This document shows positions 34,058-42,408 of a stretch of 64,000 nucleotides of DNA, one piece after another. Every line of letters begins with the position of its first letter. The first letter of the stretch is position 1. Made by a program: the position numbers and the translations under genes. Below the pieces are notes generated by a model that had not been told where the DNA came from, ran no database searches, and saw only the letters and a program-made list of their open reading frames with translations. Source of the DNA: JAFGSG01 sp964626055 (GTDB lineage Bacteria; Spirochaetota; UBA4802; JAFGDQ01); the NCBI GenBank assembly GCA_964626055.1, contig CAZVDF010000001.1, positions 1 through 64,000 of the forward strand, given 5' to 3'.

Positions 34058-35095
34058 TTAACAGCCACGTTTCCCGGACAGCTGCCCGCATGCGCCGTCA
34101 ATATCCGTACCGTAGCTTTTGCGTACCGAAACCGGCACGTTCATGATTTCGAGATCTTTTATAAAGGCGTCCATCTCATCCTGCGCCGGCGCATCCAGCA
34201 TATGAGCGCCAGGATTAAGCGCGATCAGATTAAGCTTGATCCTCGCGTGCCTGAACATCTTCTTCAATCTCCTCGCGTCGTCCGCTGAAATATTATCCTT
34301 TCTCATAACGTATGCGATGGTTAGCCTGTTCCTAGAAACCGGAAATTTTCTCTCGAACAGATAGATAAGGCCGGCCACCGGGTATTTCTTCTCAACCGGC
34401 ATGTTCTTCAGGCGCCTCTCCGGGACTGTGTCGTTCACGGATACTGCAAGATTATACGGCCGTTTTTCGTCGATGAATCTCTCGATCGCGTCAGTGATGC
34501 CGCAAGTGGATATCGTGATCTTGCGCACGGATATATGGAAGCCGAAAGAATAATTCATGATATCCGCGGCCTTCAATACATTATCGTAATTCAGCAGGGG
34601 CTCTCCCATGCCCATGAAAACAATGTTGTTGTTGATAAGACCGGATACCCGGCGCACCCGGTTTATCTGGTCGAGTATTTCGGCTGGCTCAAGATCGCGC
34701 TTAAAGCCTATCTTTGCCGTCTGGCAGAAGCGGCATCCCATCGCGCACCCGGCCTGGCTCGAAACGCAGAGAGTAATTCTTTCTTTTTCGTTCGTATCGT
34801 TCTTGATCAGCACTGACTCTATGAAATTGTTATCGTAAGTTTTAAAGAGATATTTTTCTGCGTCGTCTGTTTTTGATATCTGCCTTTCTTCGAGACTGAG
34901 CGCCGAAAGCGAATACCTGTCTTCAAGGGTCTTCCTCAGCTCTTTTGTAAAGTTCGTCATCTCGGAGAACGACTCTATGTTCTTCTCGTAAAGCCAGTTG
35001 AAAAGCTGCTTCGCCCTGTAGGGCTTTTCGCCGAGCTCGCTAAAATGCGATTCGACTTCTGCCAAAGAAAGATTTTTTATAAAGGGTTTAGTCAT
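34058..35095 (-). CDS. rlmN: Dual-specificity RNA methyltransferase RlmN
   Basis: Radical-SAM enzyme that methylates C2 of A2503 in 23S rRNA and of A37 in some tRNAs. The 345-residue product has the N-terminal helical RNA-binding region (EKPYRAKQLFNWLYEKNIESF), the radical-SAM cysteines in CAMGCRFCQTAKIGF, and MGMGEPLLNYDNV. TISTCGIT and SLNDTV-like AVSVNDTVPERRLKNMPVEKK follow. A C-terminal cysteine in DGACGQL is the resolving/catalytic pair partner used in this family. Normal length. It lies 27 bp behind the CoA-disulfide-reductase-like gene on the same strand. Confidence 0.97.
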   Translation of the reverse strand: MTKPFIKNLSLAEVESHFSELGEKPYRAKQLFNWLYEKNIESFSEMTNFTKELRKTLEDRYSLSALSLEERQISKTDDAEKYLFKTYDNNFIESVLIKNDTNEKERITLCVSSQAGCAMGCRFCQTAKIGFKRDLEPAEILDQINRVRRVSGLINNNIVFMGMGEPLLNYDNVLKAADIMNYSFGFHISVRKITISTCGITDAIERFIDEKRPYNLAVSVNDTVPERRLKNMPVEKKYPVAGLIYLFERKFPVSRNRLTIAYVMRKDNISADDARRLKKMFRHARIKLNLIALNPGAHMLDAPAQDEMDAFIKDLEIMNVPVSVRKSYGTDIDGACGQLSGKRGC

Positions 35096-35122
35096 TCTGA
35101 AAAATATTATCGATTCGCTCTT

Positions 35123-36787
35123 TCATTTCCCGATCTTATCCAGCACATACATCAGGGTCGTGTAGCTTCCGCTTAGATTTTTAGCGCTGTATCCGCGTTG
35201 AGTCAGTATTCTGCACCCGATATACGATCTTAATCCTGTGGCGCAGTATACAATGTACTTTTTCGATTTGTCGAGCTCATTCAGGCGCTTTCTAAGATCG
35301 TTCAACGGTATATTAATCGCGTTGCGGAATACATCCGTGGCGGAAATTTCGATTTTTTCGCGAAGATCGAGAAAAACGTATTCGCTTCCCAGGTTATCGA
35401 GCTCGCTCCAGCTGACGGTTTCAACGTCTCCCTTCAGAATGTTCGCAGCGACAAAGCCCGCGACGTTCACAACGTCCTTTGCAGAAGAGTACGGCGGCGC
35501 GTACGCGTGCTCGAACTCCTCCAGATCGAACGCCGTCATGCCGGCGCGTATCGCCATTGCGAGCACGTCTATGCGCTTGTCCACGCCTTCGGTGCCGACA
35601 GCTTGCGCTCCGAGCAATCGCCCGCTGCCTGGCGAGAACAGGAGCTTGAGCGAGACAAATCCCGCTCCCGGATAATACGAAGCGTGCGAAGCCGGGTGCA
35701 CGCAGCACGCCTTGAACGGGATTTTATTCTTTGCAAGAGTCTTTTCACTGGCGCCGGTCACTGCGACAGTAAGATCGAATATCTTCACTATTGCCGTGCC
35801 CAGCGCGCCTTTGAATTCCGAATTTCTCCCGAACGCGTTATCCGCTGCGATCCGGCCCTGCTTGTTCGCTGGACCCGCAAGGGGCACAACCGCCGGCAAC
35901 CCTGTAACTATATCCTTTACTTCAACCGCGTCCCCGACCGCAAAGATGTCCGGATCGGACGTCCGCATAGTTTCGTCAACCTTAATGCCGCCCGTGCCGC
36001 CGAGCTCAAGCCCGGCATCCTTTGCGAGGCTGTTCTCGGGCTTAACGCCTATTGACAGCAGCACAAGGTCGCATTCGAATTCCCTGCCTTTATCCGTTAT
36101 TACTTTTGTGCGGCCATTATTGCTTTTAAACTCTTTAACACTGTTCCCCAGCTCGCAAAAAATACCTTTTTTCTCTTCCATGTATGCCTGCACTATTGCC
36201 GCCATTTCGAAATCGAGCGGGGCAAGGATCTGGTCAAGCATTTCAACTATTCTCGTTTTAACGCCTCGCTTTGCGAGGTTTTCCGCCATCTCAAGGCCTA
36301 TGAACCCGGCGCCGATTATTACGGCGGAAGCGGGCTTTTTAAGATCAACGTATTCTTTTATCCTGTCCGTATCCGGAATATTTCTCAGCCTGAAGATATT
36401 ACCGGATTCAATCCCCGGCAGGGGCGGTTTTGCCGGCTCCGCTCCCGGCGAGAGTATTATTTTATCATAGCTTTCGCTGTATGTTTTCCCGGATGCATGA
36501 TCCTTAACCAGAACTTCCTTTTTAGTCCTGTCGATCTTCACGACTTCGGAAAAAATCCTCACATCGATGTTGTATCTGTCCCTCAAAGCATCGGCAGTCG
36601 TTACAAGCAGATTGTCTCTGTTCCTAATCACATTTCCAACATAATAAGGCAGGCCGCAGTTCGCGAACGATACATACTCCCCTCTCTCGAATAAAATGAT
36701 TTCCGCGAACTCATCGAGCCTTCTCGCACGCGCCCCGGCAGTCGCGCCGCCCGCGACCCCGCCAATGATTAACAGCTTTGTTGGCAT
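35123..36787 (-). CDS. CoA-disulfide-reductase-like flavoprotein with rhodanese domain
   Basis: A 554-residue FAD/NAD(P)H oxidoreductase. The N-terminal part has the dinucleotide motif IIGGVAGGATAGARARR and the single redox cysteine SFANCGLPYY (Cys44), typical of CoA-disulfide reductases and NADH oxidases. Further motifs are the NAD(P)-binding VIIGAGFIGLEMAENLA and FAD site DPDIFAVGDAVEV. The C-terminal rhodanese domain (about 455-554) has DLREKIEI and active loop YCATGLRSY, with cysteine present. This CDR-RHD fusion occurs in anaerobes and can reduce CoA disulfide, polysulfide or per/polysulfide CoA. It may serve thiol homeostasis under oxygen or sulfur metabolism; the substrate is not certain. 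Confidence 0.93.
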   Translation of the reverse strand: MPTKLLIIGGVAGGATAGARARRLDEFAEIILFERGEYVSFANCGLPYYVGNVIRNRDNLLVTTADALRDRYNIDVRIFSEVVKIDRTKKEVLVKDHASGKTYSESYDKIILSPGAEPAKPPLPGIESGNIFRLRNIPDTDRIKEYVDLKKPASAVIIGAGFIGLEMAENLAKRGVKTRIVEMLDQILAPLDFEMAAIVQAYMEEKKGIFCELGNSVKEFKSNNGRTKVITDKGREFECDLVLLSIGVKPENSLAKDAGLELGGTGGIKVDETMRTSDPDIFAVGDAVEVKDIVTGLPAVVPLAGPANKQGRIAADNAFGRNSEFKGALGTAIVKIFDLTVAVTGASEKTLAKNKIPFKACCVHPASHASYYPGAGFVSLKLLFSPGSGRLLGAQAVGTEGVDKRIDVLAMAIRAGMTAFDLEEFEHAYAPPYSSAKDVVNVAGFVAANILKGDVETVSWSELDNLGSEYVFLDLREKIEISATDVFRNAINIPLNDLRKRLNELDKSKKYIVYCATGLRSYIGCRILTQRGYSAKNLSGSYTTLMYVLDKIGK

Positions 36788-36929
36788 AAAAATTTTCCCT
36801 TTATATATTTTAAAGTGTGATTTATAATTATTCGATTTATTGGAAACTCGGCAGAAAATATATTACTGGTTTGTATAAATACTGCTAATAAATATAAGAA
36901 TTAATAAATTAAGTCAAGAAAATAAAAAA

Positions 36930-36978
36930 AGCGCTATTTACACTTCTGGCATTAAAGTCCAAAAGTGTAAATAGCGTT
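36930..36978 (-). terminator. Long hairpin with T run on the minus strand
   Basis: Arms 36930-36949 and 36959-36978 form a 20-bp stem with two mismatches around a 9-nt loop. Read on the minus strand the hairpin is followed by TTTTTTTATTTTC, as in an intrinsic terminator. It lies between the toxin gene and the start of the CoA-disulfide-reductase gene and would insulate the latter from read-through. The stem is unusually long for a terminator. Confidence 0.65.
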
Positions 36979-37090
36979 CTATCTCATGAGCAAATCGCTC
37001 CACTTCCTGCATATTTATTTTGCAAAGTTAAATTTGCAGGATACAAAAATTATGCAAACCGTCGCATAGATGGAAGCAAATTTATAATAC

Positions 37091-37114
37091 AAAAGCCCGC
37101 GGGAGCGGGCTTTT
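37091..37114 (-). terminator. Intrinsic terminator behind the PIN toxin gene
   Basis: A GCCCGC-GGGA-GCGGGC hairpin with flanking A and T runs, 9 bp past the toxin stop. The same hairpin sequence occurs at 38107-38128. Confidence 0.85.
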
Positions 37115-37122
37115 GATTTTCT

Positions 37123-37554
37123 TTATTTCAGTTTAAATAAATCCGAAAATTCATCAATATTTAATACGTTCACTTTTGGAAAATCGATTTTTTTTAAAAT
37201 ATTGAAATGTCTATCATTTGTAACAATGTAATCAGCATTTGCGGCTATTGCACAATCTATAAATTTATTGTCATCTTTATCCGAATCGATGAAAGACCAA
37301 TTAAAATATGGTGCAATTTTAATAACATTTTCTGAGATAATCAATAAATCTATTGTATTTTTAGCAACGGAAGAATTGAAAAATACTGATAATTTCTCTT
37401 CATATTCTGAAAGTATATCATTGCTTATCGCCAGCTCAATTTCATTTTTTATTATTTTTTGAAAGATCCAGTTATATTTAGATTTTCCTGAAATTGATGC
37501 CAGGAGAATATTTGTATCTATGACAACTTTTACTTTTCTACTGGTTCGGGTCAT
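37123..37554 (-). CDS. PIN-domain toxin (VapC-like), module 1
   Basis: A 143-residue PIN-domain ribonuclease of the COG1569 type, the toxin of a toxin-antitoxin pair. Acidic residues of the active site are visible: Asp in VVIDTNILLA, Glu in LSEYEEKL, and Asp residues in DSDKDDNKFIDCAIAANADYIVTNDRHF. These cluster to bind Mg and cut RNA. It overlaps the upstream small antitoxin gene by 17 bp, so the pair is translationally coupled. A paralogue with the same neighbour lies at 51524, on the far side of the Glug lipoprotein cluster. Confidence 0.9.
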   Translation of the reverse strand: MTRTSRKVKVVIDTNILLASISGKSKYNWIFQKIIKNEIELAISNDILSEYEEKLSVFFNSSVAKNTIDLLIISENVIKIAPYFNWSFIDSDKDDNKFIDCAIAANADYIVTNDRHFNILKKIDFPKVNVLNIDEFSDLFKLK

Positions 37555-37735
37555 TTACCCAATCGTCCGTAATCTTATCAGTGTATCCTTTCTGCTCCCA
37601 GACTTTATCAGCTTCTTCAGAAATTTTTTTTGCAAAATAATTTTTTAACATTTCTCTTATTTCAATCAGCTGATTGTCCGGAATATTGGTAGAAAATATT
37701 TTCAATAACTCTTGTTGAATATTCGTTAGCTGCAT
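37538..37735 (-). CDS. Antitoxin of PIN module 1
   Basis: A 65-residue helical protein, MQLTNIQQELLKIF at the start and DDWVNDPNQ at the end. It stands directly before and overlaps the PIN toxin gene and has a clear paralogue at 51924 in the same position, which is the main evidence for an antitoxin role. No classical DNA-binding motif is obvious; the first helix pair may bind DNA and the C-terminal Trp-containing part may wrap the toxin. AGGA-like bases precede the ATG. Confidence 0.82.
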   Translation of the reverse strand: MQLTNIQQELLKIFSTNIPDNQLIEIREMLKNYFAKKISEEADKVWEQKGYTDKITDDWVNDPNQ

Positions 37736-37778
37736 CTTTTCCTCAATATATTATGTTAAGACTTAATCTGCCGGTTAA

Positions 37779-38091
37779 TCAATGTTGCAAAAAAATCATT
37801 ATTGCATAAACCTGTTCTTCATCCAGTACTAAAAAGTTATTATCTTTTCGCACCATAGTCAAGCTAAAATTAGCAGTTGGATCTTCATCCGGTTTCCTGA
37901 TTGTTATTACTTCTTGCATTCTCGGAATCCTGTTATAACCATTAATTATATAAAAATGCCTGCGAAGTTCTTCTGCAGCGGCAAAGCGTTCTTCCGGGGT
38001 TTTTGACTGCCAGTACTCAAGATTATTCTTATCCTGATTTCGAATAACAATTTCTATGTGAAGATTTCTTTTAACATGCTTTTTATCTCAT
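37779..38091 (-). pseudogene. Frameshifted small gene (antitoxin-like family)
   Basis: A frame of 103 codons (38087 to 37779) has no usable in-frame start. It encodes IEIVIRNQDKNNLEYWQSKTPEERFAAAEELRRHFY, a pattern I know from small proteins next to nucleotidyltransferase-type toxin genes (LEYW-S-KTPEER-A-E-LRR). An ATG at 38089-38091 begins in another frame and meets TAA after two codons; a single-base change there would join it to the long frame. I read it as a gene broken at its 5' end, though a non-ATG start or sequencing error is possible. No partner toxin is left beside it. Confidence 0.6.
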
Positions 38092-38100
38092 GTTTATTTT

Positions 38101-38128
38101 AAAAAAAAAGCCCGCGGGAGCGGGCTTT
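38101..38128 (-). terminator. Intrinsic terminator behind Glug lipoprotein 1
   Basis: Hairpin GCCCGC-GGGA-GCGGGC followed on the minus strand by nine T. It lies 38 bp past the stop of the large Glug gene. Confidence 0.88.
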
Positions 38129-38165
38129 GCATGCTTTATAAATTCCAATGCCGATTAATACAAAT

Positions 38166-41100
38166 TTACAAATGATTGTTTAACAAATATGGGTACCCAC
38201 TATTATAAAAAGCAGGAGTGCCATCATCAATTTCCCATATAGTACCGAACAGCCATCCATTAGCATTCAAGATAGCAGCTGATTGTAAATCCGTATCCGA
38301 AATATAAGTCCCTGGTCCGGTGTCAATCCCAGTATTATAAAAATAACAATAACCTCCGCTACCATCTCCTAAAAAGCCTCCGAAGCTGATAGCGCCGGTT
38401 AATGTATTTACAACGTAACAATATTCTACAATATTATTATCTTTACCTCCGAATCCGCCTGCCAGACTGCTGACAGAATAATTGACTGTCAAATTGCTTA
38501 AGGTATAGCAATTTCTTACGGTGCCTAAATTATTATAGCCGAAAAATCCGCCGATATCCTGCGCATAATCAGCAGTAACGCTTCCTTTACAAAATGATAC
38601 AGTTATAGTGCCGGAATTTGTTCCAACGAATCCGCCAATTTCCGTGCCAGCAGACGCATTTGAAAAAATCCGAACAATACCGGTGGAATATGAGGTAGTG
38701 ATGGAACTCGAGTTATGTCCCGCGAATCCGCCAACATCTGTGCTGTTAATTCCGCCATCCGTCTGACCTGTGGAATGGCAGACGGAAATTGAGCCGCCAT
38801 AGTTCATTCCTACAAAACCGCCTATTCTCTGTCCGCTCCCGGTTACATGACCGGTCGCATAACAGTCAGTAGTAGTACCGTTTATGTACCCAGCAAGCCC
38901 ACCTACATTACTGGTTCCTGTTACACTACCAATTGCAAATGAATTTGTTACACCGGTATATTCACACCATCCTACTAATCCGCCGACATTCGTATCGGTT
39001 CCCGTAACAATGCACGTCGAAGAAGAATGGGTAATAACAGCCGAAATTGTGGCATTATGTCCGACTAATCCACCGATATTACTGCTGCTGCCATTAACAA
39101 TACCGCTGGAAGTGCAATAGCTTATCTCACCTGAATTCTCTCCGGCAAGGCCTCCTACGTGAATCGTTCCGGTTACAGTTCCCGTGTTATGGTCGCAGTT
39201 GGTAACAGTACCGCTCACTACCTGCCCGATAAGTCCGCCTGTGAAGCCCGTACCTGTAACGCTGCCGGTCGAGGACGAATTCCCGGATATTGTTCCTGTA
39301 CTGTGAGACCCGACAAGTCCGCCGACACAACTGGCAAGCGCCCCGGAAACGCCTCCGGTTGCATAAGAACCGGCGTTTATATCGGAATCATTCTCTCCGA
39401 CAAGTCCGCCGATATTTGAAACATTACCGGTAGTTTCAACATATCCAGTCGCAAACGAATTAGCTATTAAAGCGTTATTATTGATACCGATCAATCCGCC
39501 TATACTGCCGCCTGTGCCTCTGACATCGCCTTCAGCGTAACAGCCGGAAATAGCTCCGTTGCTGTTCCATCCGACAAGTCCTCCCATAAGACTTGTGCCA
39601 TAAACATCACATGTTGCCCAGCAACCGGTCAACGCAGCACTGTTTCTTCCGGCAAATCCGCCGGTAGCCATACCGGTTCCGGTAACAGTTCCCACTGAAG
39701 CGCTGCAGCCGGTTATTGCTACTGTGTTATTTCCTATGAATCCGCCTGTATAATTTGCGCCTGTCACATTCGCAGTTGAATAAGATGCAGATATTGTACC
39801 ATAATTGCGACCAACGAGTCCTCCTGTAGCAGTAGTCGTTGCTGAAACGCCTACTACAGTTCCGGATGTATAGCTGCTGGTATTAATTGTACCCGATAAA
39901 TGATACCCCGCAAGTCCTCCGGTATATACTGTGTCAGCAGAACTTGAACTCACATTTATTGTACCGGTAATATATCTGCATGTCGTTAAAGTCGCCCCCT
40001 GATTTTCGCCGATAAAACCGCCGGCATACAACTGTGTTGTTGCGGCCGAGCCTGATATTTCTATTAAAGATGCATTAATATTGCCTTGCGACTGGGAATT
40101 GGTTATTGTAGCAGCACCTCCTGAATAGCCGCCGATAAGCCCGCCTGCATATACAGTGGCTGTTCCGGCTTCTGCTGTAAATGGGACAGTTACAGTTACC
40201 TCGATGGGGCCGGTAGTATCGGCACTGTTTATTGTTGTTGAAGCACTATGCCCTGCCAGGCCTCCTACATATACATTGCTTGTAAGCGACGCGGTTGCGA
40301 CAGGTACGGCGATGTCTACATCAATAGTACCGGAAACGTGTGCACCGGTAATTGTTGTTGTTGCTGAAGAAGCGCCCACCAGGCCGCCTACATAAGTATC
40401 AAGGCTGCTTCCTAAATCCGAAGTAACAGTTATATTGCCTGATGAGTCACAATATCCTCCAGTGTCATTGATAGTCACCCCATCAGCATTGCCAATAAGG
40501 CCTCCGATATAGCTCACGTTAGATCCTGTTACGGTAACGTTAACTGCAGCATGAGATCCGGCAGTAATAGTGCCTGTGCTTTGACCCGCAAGGCCTCCGA
40601 TAGCAAATATGCCAACACCATTTGCAATTAAAGAACCTTCAGCATACGAGTTTGATATTGTGCCTGTATCATGCTGTCCTGCAAGTCCGCCGATATAATT
40701 TGCCGCTATTGATGACGTTATTGCATTAGTTGTGTTAATATATGTGCTGTTTGTAATATTAGATGTATTATATCCAATAAGGCCGCCTACATAGTTTCCC
40801 CTGCCGGTCACTCTGCCTGTTGCATGGCAGTCATCCACTATGCCTCCGTTTTCACCGATAAGGCCGCCTACGTAATTTACCGTATTGGTCTGAGCAAGAA
40901 CCGCGCCGGAAGCTATACAATTGGTTATTTGCGCGCCTACATTCTGTCCAATGAGACCACCGATGTTATTTGCTGTACCGGTTACTGCACCAGATGCGCT
41001 GCAAGTATTTATTGTATTAGAAGGATCATTGTTTGTTCCAATCAATCCGCCTACAGAACCCCAGCCCGTAACATTGCCAGTTGCATTCGAGTTCGAGATA

Positions 41101-42209
41101 GTTCCGGCAGAAATTCCGGAATTATAACCAACAAGTCCGCCAACCCGTATGCTGGTTGAAGTAGATCCCATTACACTTCCATCAGCCTGACAGTAATTGA
41201 TTATTCCAGTATCATTAGCCCCTAATAATCCTCCCAGCATATCATCCGAACCAGTAACACTGACATTTGTGTGTGAATTATTAATAGTGCCGGAATTTGA
41301 ACCAACAAGTCCGCCGATAATTGTAACTCCGGATAAAGTACCTGCCGAATTACATCCTAATATTTCTCCCTCATTGAGTCCTGCAAGTGTGCCTACATAC
41401 GAATTTCCACCTGTCACCGATGCATTGATAAGATTTAGATTACGAACATGCCCTTCTTCGGGTATTGTACTTTCAATATATCCAAACAGACCTTTGTAAT
41501 CGCCTGCAGTTGCAATAGTAAGATTGCTTATTGTATGGCCGTTGCCCTCAAACGTGCCTGTGAACCTTGTTGCGCTGGTACCTGAGGAATTGTCACCCAG
41601 CGGCACCCAGTTGTACGCTGAAAGATCAAGATCAGCCATGAGATTATATGTGCAGGTCAAGCCCCATCCATTATACTGCGACAGCGCGCTTCCGCGAACT
41701 GCGTCAAGATCTTCTTCCGTATAAATAAAATAGCTGCTGGCTGCTGCGACTTCCCGATCCAGTATACAAAAGCTTGTACCAGGAGAAGGAGTGCCTAAAT
41801 TATCAACAACAACAACAATTATATTATATTTTGTCTCATCGTCTACATCTGCTGTCGGGATCGTATAACCCAGAGTCAGGGGTGTTACCGGTGTTAAGAT
41901 GGCTGTATGAACAATATTTAAAGGATTATCCGCTTCAGAACATGTTATCCGTATTTCGCTTATTGTAATACCCCACGGCAATTCCCAATAAAATACAATA
42001 TCGCCTGCGGCTGTAGTTTCCGCGGAGGTTACAGTCACGTCAGTCTCCGGCGTTCGGGACGTTAAAAATTTATTTTCCCACGGATTGGATCTTCCGCATG
42101 CGGAAATACAAAGAAGGAGTATAAATAAAAAAAATATTTTTAATATGCTTCTTTTATTAAAACTAAAACTGAAATCAATAAAAACTTCACCGTGACTCAA
42201 TATAAACAT
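38166..42209 (-). CDS. Glug-repeat lipoprotein 1
   Basis: A 1347-residue surface lipoprotein. A signal segment (ILKIFFLFILLLCIS) ends in the lipobox cysteine of ISAC, followed by GRSNPWENKFL. The WEN motif after the cysteine is shared with Glug lipoproteins 2 and 3. A fibronectin-like beta domain comes next, then TYNLMADLDLSAYNWVPLG and FTGTFEGNGHTISNLTI, a fixed lead-in to the repeat region. From about residue 240 on there are more than twenty Glug-type repeats of the form (Y/N)(V/I)GGL(V/I)G-N-G-I-S-Y/A-G-V-G. The end is WEIDDGTPAFYNSGYPYLL. Glug repeats occur in adhesins and IgA-protease-type proteins, so adhesion or cell-surface interaction is likely. Start is uncertain; GTG eight codons on is an alternative. 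Confidence 0.85.
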   Translation of the reverse strand: MFILSHGEVFIDFSFSFNKRSILKIFFLFILLLCISACGRSNPWENKFLTSRTPETDVTVTSAETTAAGDIVFYWELPWGITISEIRITCSEADNPLNIVHTAILTPVTPLTLGYTIPTADVDDETKYNIIVVVVDNLGTPSPGTSFCILDREVAAASSYFIYTEEDLDAVRGSALSQYNGWGLTCTYNLMADLDLSAYNWVPLGDNSSGTSATRFTGTFEGNGHTISNLTIATAGDYKGLFGYIESTIPEEGHVRNLNLINASVTGGNSYVGTLAGLNEGEILGCNSAGTLSGVTIIGGLVGSNSGTINNSHTNVSVTGSDDMLGGLLGANDTGIINYCQADGSVMGSTSTSIRVGGLVGYNSGISAGTISNSNATGNVTGWGSVGGLIGTNNDPSNTINTCSASGAVTGTANNIGGLIGQNVGAQITNCIASGAVLAQTNTVNYVGGLIGENGGIVDDCHATGRVTGRGNYVGGLIGYNTSNITNSTYINTTNAITSSIAANYIGGLAGQHDTGTISNSYAEGSLIANGVGIFAIGGLAGQSTGTITAGSHAAVNVTVTGSNVSYIGGLIGNADGVTINDTGGYCDSSGNITVTSDLGSSLDTYVGGLVGASSATTTITGAHVSGTIDVDIAVPVATASLTSNVYVGGLAGHSASTTINSADTTGPIEVTVTVPFTAEAGTATVYAGGLIGGYSGGAATITNSQSQGNINASLIEISGSAATTQLYAGGFIGENQGATLTTCRYITGTINVSSSSADTVYTGGLAGYHLSGTINTSSYTSGTVVGVSATTTATGGLVGRNYGTISASYSTANVTGANYTGGFIGNNTVAITGCSASVGTVTGTGMATGGFAGRNSAALTGCWATCDVYGTSLMGGLVGWNSNGAISGCYAEGDVRGTGGSIGGLIGINNNALIANSFATGYVETTGNVSNIGGLVGENDSDINAGSYATGGVSGALASCVGGLVGSHSTGTISGNSSSTGSVTGTGFTGGLIGQVVSGTVTNCDHNTGTVTGTIHVGGLAGENSGEISYCTSSGIVNGSSSNIGGLVGHNATISAVITHSSSTCIVTGTDTNVGGLVGWCEYTGVTNSFAIGSVTGTSNVGGLAGYINGTTTDCYATGHVTGSGQRIGGFVGMNYGGSISVCHSTGQTDGGINSTDVGGFAGHNSSSITTSYSTGIVRIFSNASAGTEIGGFVGTNSGTITVSFCKGSVTADYAQDIGGFFGYNNLGTVRNCYTLSNLTVNYSVSSLAGGFGGKDNNIVEYCYVVNTLTGAISFGGFLGDGSGGYCYFYNTGIDTGPGTYISDTDLQSAAILNANGWLFGTIWEIDDGTPAFYNSGYPYLLNNHL

Positions 42210-42408
42210 TTATTCGTCAACCTTTTTGAGATATGTGATTACTGCCTCATGGCATGGAATTAAGAAGCTGTTAATTTTATCGGAAAAAATGTAAAATTAA
42301 TGCCCTAATAAATGTATCACGGAGAGATGAAAATGTCAATTTTTTATGAGTCATTCTTCATGAGTTTTTATGGTGAGATTAAGAGCGCATTTCAAAATAA
42401 CAATTCCT

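Noticed and set aside
35712..36470. Long open frame antisense to the CoA-disulfide-reductase gene
   Set aside because: The minus strand holds the nucleotide-binding motifs; the plus-strand frame shows Ser/Pro/Leu-rich shadow composition.
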